DNA from: Penelope pileata | Lineage: Eukaryota; Chordata; Aves; Galliformes; Cracidae | DNA length: 64,000 nt | Assembly (NCBI GenBank): GCA_013396635.1 | Contig: WBMW01003261.1 | Coordinates: forward strand, 17,919 to 81,918 | Direction: 5' to 3' | Shown: positions 10,891-21,930 of the stretch, piece by piece | How positions within the stretch are numbered: position 1 is the first letter of the stretch | Layout: every line of letters begins with the position of its first letter | Program-made: the position numbers and the translations under genes | The notes under the pieces: generated by a model | What the model was told of the DNA's origin: nothing | Seen by the model: only the letters and a program-made list of their open reading frames with translations | The model's database searches: none

Positions 10891-13317
10891 GAGGTGAGGT
10901 GATAAATTCTCCGACTTTGTTATTAAGTCCCTTTGTTTTACCTGATTTTTCCCGGGATTCAACAGAGCTCAGACTTCAGTATTTTCTGCCCTATCGCTAT
11001 TTAATTAAAATTATAAAAAAAAGTTTACTGCTATTTCTTTCAGTTAAAAAGCCTCTAAATATTTCCTTGTAAAGAGGTCTATTTTTGTTAACGAGCACAG
11101 CCAATTGAAACAGAACTGAAATAATTCCTTACAGGTTAGATGATGAAATTCACATTAGCTGATGAAGTAACTAAATCACTATTAAATTCTATAATTTTGC
11201 CCTAATTAACCCTTCCATATGGATCCCCAATTTGACATAAATTACCACAGTAATGTTATTTGCTGAAGATCCCGATGTAAGAGAGCTAAATTTGGTCAGA
11301 AGATGGTTGAGTTTAGAGGTATCTGGGTGCTGCAGGAAGTTACTAATGACTGATAATCAACTCCTATCTGAATTTTTGTTCAAGCCTCTGATGATTAGCT
11401 GCAATGTCCTTTTCAAAATGCCAACTTGAATATTTGCATCATCATGTTTAGCTGTGATTTAATATAAAACTGTGCTTTGTTGTGAACTGTGGAATCAGCA
11501 GACATGATTCTGTCAGGAGAAGACAAGGCTTTTTATTGTGAGAGTTTCATTTTAAATGTTAATTGCTGGAGGTATTTCTTTCTGTGTAGCAAGTCCCATG
11601 CTGATCCCTGTTAATCCATAGCTTGCAGAAGCATAACAAAGTTGAAAGGCGCTTTCAAGGTCTTTTAATGTAGAAAGGATTCTGTCTAATATCTTCTTGA
11701 GTACCATCTGAATGAAAATCTATCAACATTTTGGAACAGTTGAGATGCTTCAGATTTGAGGCTGTGTATTTGAAAGATATGATTTTGTAGAATATTTCTT
11801 CTCATGAACATAAACACATCCCTAAAATAAAACCAGCACAGGAAAAGGAATTTCTTTATAAGTGAACGTGTATTATCTTTGATGTGTCTTCAAACAACAT
11901 TGTTCTAGGAAATGAGTCAACATACATGGAATAGCTAAAGGATGAAGAGATAACCAGCTGGACTGAGCTCAGGACTACAAGCAAGGTAACCACCAGCTAA
12001 AGAGAATATATTCATGAATATATATGCACAGCCATGCTGTGTTGAGCCGTGTTTCCAGTCCTTCTCCCCACATACAGAGGTGACAAGCAAGTAGGAGAGT
12101 AGAAACTGGCAGAGTACTTTTTTCCTTGTTGTGCCTCTGAAAATCTTATCAGATAGAATTCCTTTACTCTTAAAGCTAAGTTTTTTTTAAAAAAAAAAAA
12201 AGAAAAAAGAAAAAAAAGAAACATTAGGCTATCTTCCTTGGGTTCAGCAATTAGAAAACAGAATGGAAAAGGAACATACCCTATGTGCGACTAGAGAGTT
12301 CTAGTTCAGCATTTCTGTATCTTAATGACATTTTTGCTCCACCTACTGGTAGGAAGGTTTGGAGTCTTCTGAACTGCCATCTGGTTCCAATTAAAAGATT
12401 AAATTGCCTTATGTAGAAAGAGAGAAAAAAAATGTCAGTGCTTGTTTCTAAAATATGGAAGTGAGAGAAAAATTATAATTTTGAAGGGGAAAGAATCACC
12501 ATGACTTTTACAACATAAAAACAGAAGTATTTCTTGTGGTGAGGGAGGCTGATGCTGATAATGTTGGTGGAAAAACAAACAAACTAACTAAACAAACCAA
12601 AAAGCACCCTCAAACAAAAACACTCTGCAGCACTATACTTTCATTTTTAGCAGTTAATTGATTATTGTCTAAGCACAAAACTGTCCTTATTTCATCTTCC
12701 TTTCTAATCTTATTGACATAAGGAAGCTAAGTCATTCTCAAATGTTGGTTTGATGGCAATGACCATGTCTCATTTCTGATGGCTCATTTTGCCACATTTC
12801 TTGATTACTGGGAGATGTCAAGAGCAATGGGGCTTGTGAGTTTATTTGCACAGCTGTATGGTTAGTTATGTTTGGTTTTAAGCCAGGAGGTTCTCAGAGA
12901 TTTACTCCACCGTTTCTGAACTTGTCAGCTCACTGTCTCTGTCTTCTTAGAATGATAGCCAAACACTGATTTGTTAGATGTATTGTTTTATTCTTGCTCA
13001 CTGGACTAAAGTCAGTGAATAAGCTTATTTTAGAATTACTGATTTAATAGCTGTAGTTTTCTCTTCTGATTGCAGGCTAAAATCTTCATGAGATCACTGT
13101 GTAGTAATATAATGACAAATCTACCAAGTTTCTGTAGAGAAGTTCATATTCCTATATTGATCAATAATATTTTTTAAAATTGGAAAAAATCATCAGTCCC
13201 CTTGTAGGTGAGGTTTCATTGACATTCTGTAGATACTTCTAGCTGTGCTAGGTACAGTGCTTCCCCTAGATAGACGAGTATTTGGATTTATATTAAGACA
13301 GACACTGAAACACATGC
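10891..13317. other. Unique AT-rich DNA
   Basis: No gene recognised. There is a mixed T8/A-rich simple tract at about 12180-12222. The rest is ordinary AT-rich sequence. Confidence 0.5.
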
Positions 13318-13490
13318 AGAATCACAGAACATGTATGATCAGTACAGACGTCCAGAGCTCATCTAAACCAATATTCTTGCTGCATGCAGATCAACTAAAG
13401 CAGGGTGCTCAGGGGACAGTTGAGCTTTGAATATCAGCAAAGATGGAGATCCCATAACATCTCTGGTTATCCAGAGCACTACCCAGTGCT
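13318..13490 (-). repeat. Old CR1 3' part, left of a U6-ERVL insertion
   Basis: Reverse-complement order of CR1: an aatcacagaa start, a block matching the gctaaagcaggt region, then atatctcc-like and ctctgg-ttatcc-like blocks ending at ccagtgct. It breaks off there. The next expected CR1 block (cactctcatcataaag-like) appears only at 15088. Confidence 0.65.
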
Positions 13491-14980
13491 GCTTGGAAAG
13501 ACACAGGTGGTGTCATTCTCCTAGGCTGCAGTGTAGAGCACGTTTTACAACTTGTCCTGCCCAGACTGGCCCAAGGGCTACTACATAATCAATCTCCTGT
13601 TTAATTTTTTCAAAAACTTTTTGTTGCTCAGGACCTCGTGTGAAATCGTTCTTCTGGGTCACTTGATAGAGAGGGTTTACAATTGGGGTGTAATCCAGAA
13701 TATACATTCTTCAGAAACCCACAACACCTAAGAAAGCGTGTGTTTCCTTTTTGCTAGTTGGTGGGGTTATTTCATTGATCACATCCATAGTGATCTGACA
13801 GCATCCATTTTGCCACTTTATTCCTAAAAACTTAACTTCCTTTGTAGGTCCCTTGAACTTACTTTGTTTTGTGGGAAGACCAGCTTTCAGTAGCATTTGG
13901 GTCATTTTTTTTCTTTTCTTAAAGAATTGCTCTGCTGTGTTGCCTCACACAATGATGTCATCAATGTACTTCAGGTATTCAGGAGCTTTTGCCCGTTCCA
14001 GTGCAGTTTGGATCAGTCCATGGGAAATGGTGGGACTATGCTTCCACTGCTGGGGCAGTCAATTTCAAGTGTACTGGTTACTCCTCCAAGTGAAAGCAAA
14101 CTGTGGCCTGTGCTCTGCTGCCAAAGGGATTGAGAAAAATGCGTTGTCAATATTAATTGTGGTGTACCATTTGGCTGCCTTTGACTCCAGTTCATATTGA
14201 ACTGGAGCATGGCATGGCACAGCAGCATTCAACAGTGGAGTGACTTCATTCAGATCACGATAGTCCTTTGTGAGCCTACACTCTCCATTGGACATTTGTG
14301 CTAGCCATATGGGACTGTTAAAAGGTGAGTGAGTCTTGTTGATTCCTTCTTGACTCTCCAGTTGATGAGTGAGCTTGTGGATGGGAATCAGGGAGTCTTG
14401 GTTTGTGTGATATTGCTTCCAGTGCAGTGTTGTGGTAGCAATCAACACCCACAGTTCTACTTTTAGCAACTCCACAACAGTAGGGTCTTCTGAGAGACCA
14501 GGCAAGGCAGACAGCTGCTTCATGTCTTCTGTCTCCAAGGTAGCTATACCAAACTGTTACCCTTTAGTGTCCTGGAAGTACTCTCTCCTGAGGTAATCTA
14601 TACCAAGGATGTATGGAGCCTTTGAGCCAATCACAATGGGGTGCTTTTGCTGCTCCTTCCCACCTAGGCTTACTTCAGCCTCCAACACAGTTAGCTCTTG
14701 TGATCCCCCTGTCACTGCAGAAATACTGATGGGTTCTGCCCCTCTGTAACTTGATGGCATTAGAACTGCCATCAAATTAATACAGGTATTCACTAGAGCC
14801 GTATGCTCCTGTGGTTCTCATGTAACAAGTTATCAAATAAATGCAGTCCAAGAAACCCACTTGTCCCTTTCCTCTCCCTGGCTTGAGGCTGGGTCCCTCT
14901 AGTTCTGATTATTGTATTCATTACTCACTTCTTGTGACTGTGAATCAAAAGGCTCATTATGAAACTCAGAAGTAAGATCA
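13491..14980 (-). pseudogene. Broken ERVL-like protease-reverse transcriptase fragment
   Basis: The minus strand encodes, in order, a gag-pro boundary remnant (about 14977-14800), a retropepsin C-terminal part (14793-14557), and the fingers and palm of a reverse transcriptase. The RT is split over at least three frames: 14538-14065, 13905-13711 and 13707-13513. A YIDD catalytic box is still readable at 13957-13968 but lies in a frame-shifted stretch. In-frame stops occur at about 14810-14905. RNase H, integrase, gag proper and both LTRs are absent. The RT motif order and the LGIKW and FLGVVGF boxes fit class III (ERVL/foamy-like) pol. It cannot make a working enzyme. It directly abuts a U6 pseudogene on its 5' side and a CR1 on both outer sides. 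I describe it only as it stands. Confidence 0.85.
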
Positions 14981-15087
14981 AAATGTTTGGAACCCCTCAT
15001 GAATTTGTGCATCATCCTCGTGCTGGTGCCATGCTAATATTCTCTGTATCATTCCAATTTTAGTATATGTGCTGCTGAAGTGACCAT
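14981..15087 (-). pseudogene. U6 snRNA pseudogene
   Basis: On the minus strand the core GCAGCACATATACTAAAATT is exact, and the following GGAATGATACAGAGAATATTAGCATGG-type region is recognisable up to the 3' terminal ATTTT. By eye it differs from vertebrate U6 at about 16 positions, including the catalytic ACAGAG-adjacent and 3' stem segments. The upstream flank shows no proximal sequence element and no well-placed TATA box, so it is a retrocopy rather than a transcribed gene. It starts exactly at the edge of the insertion into CR1 and its 3' end joins the ERVL-like pro-pol fragment without a spacer. Confidence 0.88.
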
Positions 15088-15136
15088 GGTGTTCAATCAC
15101 TTTCATCATAAAGTACTGTTTCGCACACATAAATTT
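15088..15136 (-). repeat. CR1 piece, right of a U6-ERVL insertion
   Basis: The sequence (tcaatcactttcatcataaag, then tttcgcacacataaatttg) is the CR1 block that should follow the one ending at 13490. This is the evidence that 13491-15087 is an insertion. The match is diverged but in register. Confidence 0.5.
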
Positions 15137-15253
15137 GAATGAATCATAGAATCATATACATATCATAGGGAGGTATAAAGTGGAGTGTTTCTGTATCCTC
15201 TGCAAGACTGGATTATTATGACCAGAACCATAAGGAGAATTAGGCTGCCTAGC

Positions 15254-15811
15254 TGTTGTAGTTTAAGCCAGCAGCAGCTGAACGCCTCACAGCCTTTCAC
15301 TCACTCCCCCTCCTCCCAGCTGGGATGGGGGAGAGAACTGGAAAAAAAGTAGAACTCATGGGTTGAGACAGAAACTATTTACTAAGACTGAAAATGAATA
15401 AAATAACAGTAATGATAATTATATACAAAACAAGTGATGCACAAAGCAGTTGCTCATCACCCATCAACCAATGCCCAGCCAGTCCCCAAGCAGTGGCCCC
15501 TCCCCAGCTAACTCCCCTCAGTTTTATAATTCCCATGATGTCATATGGTATGGAATATTCCTTTGGCCAGTTTAGGTCAGCTGCCCTGGTCCTGTCCCCT
15601 CCCAGCTCCTTGTGCCTCCGCAAGCCCCCTTGCTGGCAGGGCAGTACTATAAGCTGAGAAACTAAAATGTCCCAGGCTCCGTACAGCACTGTCCAGCAAG
15701 AATTGTAAACATCAGTACTTATTGGTTTTGTTTTCCTTCTAGAACCAGAAGACAGCCTCATACCAGGCATTATGAGAAAGACAACTTTGATCCCAGCTAG
15801 AAACTAAGACA
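15254..15811 (-). mobile_element. Solo LTR, avian ERVL-type (copy C)
   Basis: Minus-strand start TGTCTTAGTTTCTAG and end TAAACTACAACA give TG...CA termini. It is about 558 bp and very close to the LTR at 3915, but retains two blocks deleted there. The flanks carry ctagc (15249-15253) and ctagt (15812-15816), a 5-bp duplication with one change. The TATA-region base is altered here (ttttataattccc on the plus strand, TATAAAA on the minus). It has no attached internal sequence. The pro-pol fragment downstream on the same strand is separated from it by CR1 and U6 sequence. Confidence 0.9.
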
Positions 15812-15816
15812 CTAGT

Positions 15817-18800
15817 ACAGTACTGGAGATAGAATTCATATCCTTGATCACATGGGTTCAGAAAACCCACATCATGCTTTTGTCCCTCTCTTATTTAGTG
15901 AAGATACACCCCTATATATAGCTACCTGTCTCTAATTCTGTATAGTGCCTTAGTTGTCTGATCACAGTTCCACAAGTTTAACAGCAGAATTCTTGAACTA
16001 TTCAGAGGCTAAACAAAGAATCAACCAACCTATTGTTCACTAGGTATAATAGAAAGGATAAGTGCTTTTCAGCTCTTTTTAACAGGAATAGGTACCAGCT
16101 CTTAAAAATCACTAAGTCTCTGGAAATGACTTACTGCAGCCTGAAATTATGTAAATTCCAGAAAACACTTGGATTCAGATGCTGCTGGAAGAATTCCTAT
16201 CAGCTTCTTTTAGGTCTTTAAAAACTAAAAACTGGCTAACACTCGCTGCCATTGGTTTGTTGTTGTTGTTGTTTTAAAGTGTCTTTTAAGATATATATTG
16301 CATATATCTAAGAAGTAGATGTTAAGCCCTTTCATCAAGGATTATGGGCTAGAATGAATAATGATGAGGAACGTCAGCTCTGAGGAAACAAAAGAATTTG
16401 TAGGGGTATTCTTCAGAGAATTTACAGCTTTCTGTATCCACTTATTGTTCTATTCAATAGCTATGTTACATCTGAACTTATTCTGGCTTGCTACTGCAGT
16501 ATCAGTCACTTTGTGTAACAAGTCTAGAGCAGGAAATACAATACACATTCACATCCACACACACATATACACACAATGCACAAAAGCATACTCTGCATGT
16601 TAAAGTTTTGATTTGTTAATATCAATTATATAGTAGAAGGTAACCGCTAAGTTGCAAAAGCAAAATATGGTGAACGGTAAAATAATAAGTGGTGCTTTCT
16701 CTTCCAAAAGGGGGAGAGAGACCTGTTGATGCTAAATTATTGGCATCAACCAGGTTCAACTGGGAGACAAAATGCTGGAGAAATTTTTCTTTCTTCTTGC
16801 TTTGTTCTCTTTCTTGCAGGGATTGTGGTGCTCTTCTATGTCATCTTATCAGTCATGGCTCTAATTCCTCTAATCAGATGGGGATCTCAAAGTGTAAGCA
16901 CATTTTACTTCCAGTTCTGTTGTACACTTTCTGTTTTGGTGCTGGACTTAGTACCAGAATGCCCATCAGCCATATTTAGCACAAGAAAGAAAAAAATATT
17001 TTAATAGGATTAAGGAGTACTGCTGGGGATGAACACTGCTGTCCTTACAGTAGAGCTGTTCCTGTTTCTGATTACGTTGTTTGTATTTTAACTGTTTATG
17101 CATGTGGGCTATGTGTTTGTTCTTTTCCTATTGCTCTAAAACTGGTCATTCCAGCTCTCAAGATTGCACTCTTTTAATTATATGTAAAACTGGTTTTTTT
17201 GTTGTTGTCGATATTTATACCCTTGATGTCTCTGTTACTATCTATGCTTCTGTTTGCAAGCCCTTTTGATAATCTCGTGCTTGTACTCTTGGATGCCACT
17301 GCAAACACAGTGACAGTGACCATGCTGTCTACCAGCATCTCGAGAAACAAGAGCTTATAAGGAACAGGCATTTGTCTTAAGAGTGCCTGTTAAGATCTAA
17401 GGTTTTTAGCCAAGCACATTGAAATACACTCATAGAAATATCAACACATTCAGAATGCTAGAATATTATTATTAAATTATAACTAGACAATTTGCAAGAA
17501 TATCACCAGCGTTAGTAGAGCTGATCAAGTACAGTAAATAAATTTTTATTCTTTTGATTGTTGTGATGACACTGTTATTTCATTAACATGATGAAACTTT
17601 CTTAGTAGAGGGATCCACCTTGCTATGACATAATACTTTACTAAAAAGACTTGAGTTGTCTTAAAGCTACGCATTTTTCTTTTGTGAAGGAGAATGGATC
17701 AATTGGACAACTAAATACATTAAGTATTTTTAAATGAAACTTAGGCATCTAAAATAATAAAATTAAATAATTAAAGGTTTAATTGACTTCGACAAAATGG
17801 TGTTATTTGATATTAGGTGAAAAATTTCAGGAAAAGAACAGATTTTTTTTTCTATCAAGAGCTGTAACAAGATATAAAAAATGTCAAGACTGAATATCTT
17901 GGGTTGGTGTTAGAGAGCAATATTGATGCTGTAATCCACTTAGTCAACATTGTGGTTTTCTGAAGATGATCAGGATAAAACAACATGACATTTTTAAAAT
18001 ATAAGGACAACAGTATTTAAGCAAATGGCAAAATTAAAGCTCTGGAATATAAAAGAAGACAGAAAGAAATAAAGCAAGGATCAAGATACAACCTTAAAGG
18101 AAAAAGGTTTAAAGCAAGAGTAGAAGAGAATGTACACATAAGCATGAAGAAATTTTAAACTCTTGTAGTACAGATTGATGTAGAGTGTCTGTATAGTTTT
18201 ATAGACCACGTGTAGGAATGTACATCCTGAAAGAGAGTGAAGGAAAATAGTATTCTTACAGAATGTTTAATGTTCAGGGTTGTATAGTTGGTATGAAATT
18301 CTTTAACTGTAATGCCCTTATCATGTAATTATATTCTGTGTTCCAATGAAATGCTACTTAAAAATTGAGTTTTTTAAAACTTGTGGTTATTAAATTCTTA
18401 TAAGAATTATATTGTAAACCTAAAACCTTATGAGTGACAAATGTTATGGTTAAGAATATTTTAAGTAAATAGATTGCTTTCTATTAGTTGCCAAGCTCTG
18501 TGATAATTTGAAAAATGGAATTACTCTGCTCAGGACTGCTGTCTCTGTTTCTTAGAAAATAAGTATATTCTGTCTGGTTTATTCCTGCCTGAAAAAAAAT
18601 CTATACTGTTTGTTGTTTTCTTCATTGTAATAGAAACTAGAAATACAGCTTTAGCATTGATATGTGTTCTTCTCTTCAAAATTATAAGCAGCTAATTTTC
18701 CATTTCCTGTTTCCCTGTTGGACTGAAGTACTGCTCAAAAGGTGCTCCAAGCCGAACAGTCCGTGTAATGAATTGCCTTACACTAGTCTTAATCACCTCA

Positions 18801-19620
18801 CCCTAATGTAAAATACTACTGAAGTTAAAGAAATTTTACAGTCCGTAAGTGATAATTTTTTATGCAGAGCTGGCAGAAAAAGGTAATGCATCTTATTCAC
18901 ACTGAGTGTGCTCTTGACCGAGAATTTTATCTCTTCAAGTAACTTTTGGGGAGGAGAAAAACAGGTTCAAACCTTGTGAAGGAGCATGTGTTAGTCTTCA
19001 CCACTTAAAATCTGCGTTATGCTTTGATTGGCATATACCTTGGAGCTTACAACTTTTCTCTGCAGATGCTCTATTAAAAACCAATTAACTTTCAGTATAT
19101 TCTGGTATTTAACTTATCAGCTATGCAGTGAGAAATGTTGGGGGTGATAGCAATGACAAACAAGCTTACCAACTAATCAGCTGCCTAATTAATTTGAAAG
19201 TCTTTCATGTTTAATAAAAATTATGCATAATACCAACTATTTGAGGCCTCGTGAAAAATATACCTGTGGAAAAGCCTTTGGGAAGGTTTAGCTTGAAATA
19301 TGCTCAAAAGACATCTGAAAGACAGAAGGATGCTATGGTACAAAATATTTTGGTCTCTCATTTCTTATGTGGCCTTCCTCAGAGGTTAATAGAAAAATCT
19401 ATGAAGAGAAAATGGTTTAACCAGGGTTCATTAATAAACAACCTTTTCAATGACGTCAGAAGAACTGGCATTCCAGTAGAGACCTGCACCTGTAATTGCA
19501 AAGTATTTAATTTCCTGACAATTCTAGAGTAGATTAATACTTGTCCCTATTTATTTAAAAACATGATAGCTTGTTCACTGTTGCTTCCCAGGCAGCCAAC
19601 TATTGGACATAACTGATTGT
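15817..19620. other. Unique AT-rich DNA with short simple repeats
   Basis: No gene recognised. Simple sequence includes a (GTT)5 run near 16256-16271 and a CA-rich stretch at 16541-16580. Open frames of 60-96 codons (for example 16689-16979 and 16726-17004, overlapping in two frames) have no family features. Confidence 0.5.
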
Positions 19621-19624
19621 GCAG

Positions 19625-19718
19625 CAAGATCTGCAGAGTGCCTATGTGGGAAAACGGTTGGACAAGATGATCTTAGAGGTCTTTTCCGACCTTGATGATT
19701 CTATGATTCTATGATTGA
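19625..19718 (+). repeat. CR1 LINE 3' end
   Basis: Plus-strand CR1 3' end: gttggacaagatgatctta, then ccgaccttgatgattctatgattctatgatt, with the terminal octamer-like tail intact. There is no coding part, so this is a strongly 5'-truncated copy. Confidence 0.88.
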
Positions 19719-19719
19719 T

Positions 19720-20326
19720 AATTCTAAGAGGTAAGGAACTGCCTTTTGGCAGTCACAGCCAGGTGCAGCTGTTGGAAAACAATGGAAACAACCCATTGCA
19801 CATCAAAACTTCAACCAGTTTAAAAAGTATGTGGAATCACTGCTCAAACATCACTAAGAGAGGGCTGCAGCTGCAGGAAGTAAAGATACAAAAGGAGGCA
19901 CAGAAGATGTGCAAGATGTAAACAGGTGCTTTTTGCAGAAACCAAAGGAGGAGGTGCAGGAGACATATGGAAGGAGACTTTGGTGGGAATGCAGCTGGAG
20001 GTGCACTCTCGGAAGGAGATATGCCATTCTAGAGAAGGTCTGAAAGACTGTGGAGCAGTGACAGCTCTGCGGGCATGCAGGCTATGTTGGAGCTAGCTGC
20101 TGAAAACTAGGGGAATAGAGACTAGGAAAGGTGAGAAAGATGTGTTGAACTGAAGCTGAGCCTGGGAAGGTGGGGGGGAGGAAAGGTGTTACCCTAGGTG
20201 ACTGTTTAATTGTATGTCTATTTTTCCTTAGTCCCCAACACGGTAACTAAAAGTTTATGTTAACTGGCAATAAAATAATTAAGTGAAATTCCCCACGTCA
20301 AGGCCGTTTTTTCCATGACAACATTG
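19720..20326 (+). mobile_element. Possible avian LTR-like segment
   Basis: The 3' half resembles a common avian retroviral repeat. It has a purine-rich stretch with gaagctgagcctgggaagg and GGGGGGGAGG (about 20150-20180), then ggcaataaaataatt with an AATAAA at about 20270, then a ccccacgtcaaggccg segment and ttccatgaca. The boundaries and duplication are not resolved, and the family name is unknown to me. The 5' half could be unrelated. Confidence 0.4.
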
Positions 20327-21750
20327 AAAATGTGACCTTACTTCAAAATCTTTTTTTTAAGTTCACTGTCTTCTTTGTCATGTTGACTAAACAATATTCA
20401 ATTTGCAAAATGTCTTTAGACTTCACCATGGTGGTATTCTCTCAACTGTTTGGACTGACAATGGTGTCTGAAAGTATTTTTTTCTTTCATCTATAAGGAT
20501 GACTGTAAGGATTTATGGTAGATATACGTATACAAATAGTTATGGTCAGTGGAGGATTTGTACATACCTTGCTGAACTGGAATGTCTTGCACAGTCTAGA
20601 GACCAGAACTATAGCCCAGATACCTTCACTGCTTAAGAAGTTCGTACATAACACAAAGCTTGGGCAGACAAAGGCAAGTCAGTCAACTGAAGCAGGAAAT
20701 ATCCTGAGCTGTCAATCCACCCTGTCTTCAGGTTGCCTCTTTCAGAGGCCAAATGGATGGCTAACTTGCCTATTAATCACTGCTTTAAATTTCACTTTAC
20801 ATCCCTAGCTATTAAAAGAAACCAAAAAGTATTTTTAGAACTCTTTAGCAGATACAGAAAGCAGTGGCTACTAAGCTAGAAGCTATGTTTACTAGCCCAT
20901 GTCTCACTAATTGCTGCTATGAAATTTCATTTTATTGATGAGAACAGGCTCAAAAGGTGTTGCACCTGGTGTTCCTGAAAATCAACTATTTGGTTAAATC
21001 TGGTAGTCTCATCTTCATAGTTTTTTCAGTTATTCATGTCTTCAGATTCTCAGATTCTGTAGAAATGAGACAAGATGAGTGTAAAGTATTACTGCTGTTT
21101 ATGATGGCAAAAAGACATTTCCTATGCCACAACATCTTTAAGCAGTATGTGTAAAAGAAAGTGTTTGAATTGTTCACTTTAAAACAATGCCTTCTTGACA
21201 GTTTAACCTAAGATATATTTCTCCCATTAAGCGTTGATAGCACTTGCCCTGCCTCTGGCAACTGAACAAGGATTGAGTTGGAACAATTGCAGGCTTTGTG
21301 CACTTGGGCTGCTAGAGAATTCATTTATCTGAAAGGTGGCAAGTACTCAGATCAACAGTGACAATTGCTTCAAAGACTGTCACTTGTCAGCTACAGGAAG
21401 GGTCCAGAGAAAGTGAGAAAAAAATGAAAACACACTGAGGAATACAAGGAGCTGAACTGTATTGTTTCATGCTGCAGCATCTGACATCAAATCCTATCAG
21501 GCACTGATAGTTCTAGGCTGCCTCATTTTCAATGCTAAGCAGGAGTCATTTTCTTATGAAGAGTAAACCAAAATAAAACATAAACTCATGTCAATTTTCT
21601 TGTACCTCTGTGGATACGAATCATAAAGTTCCCTGTAAAAAAGTGTCAGTTTTGTTCTGTGAGATCTAGCTGCCTCCTGAAGACAATTAAAGATTAGACT
21701 AAATTCAGGTATTGAAGGAGAGAAGGGAAAGCAAGGAAAGAATCAGTGTG
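20327..21750. other. Unique DNA
   Basis: No gene recognised. A stretch near 20590-20690 has faint similarity to the CR1 block before the reverse-transcriptase catalytic box, but it is too weak to call. Confidence 0.45.
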
Positions 21751-21754
21751 AGAA

Positions 21755-21930
21755 CAACAGAGTTACAGAAGACTTGAGGTTGAAAGGGACCTCTGAAGGT
21801 CATTTTATCCAACACCACTGCTCTAGCAAGGTTACCTAGAGCAGGTTACTTAGGCCTATGTCCAGTTGGGTTTTGAGTATCTCCAGGGATGGAGACTTCA
21901 CCATTTCTCTGGGGAGTTGTCAGAGACCAA
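21755..21930 (-). repeat. CR1 LINE 3' fragment
   Basis: Reverse-complement CR1: gttgaaagggacctctgaagg, then ccaacaccactgctctagcaagg, tacctagagcagg, gttttgagtatctccaggg and ggagacttcaccatttctctgg. This covers the 3' untranslated region and the last codons. It is diverged. Confidence 0.85.

Noticed and set aside
20590..20700. Possible very old CR1 fragment
   Set aside because: Only a few CR1-like words (acacaaagcttggg) are recognisable. Too weak without a profile search.
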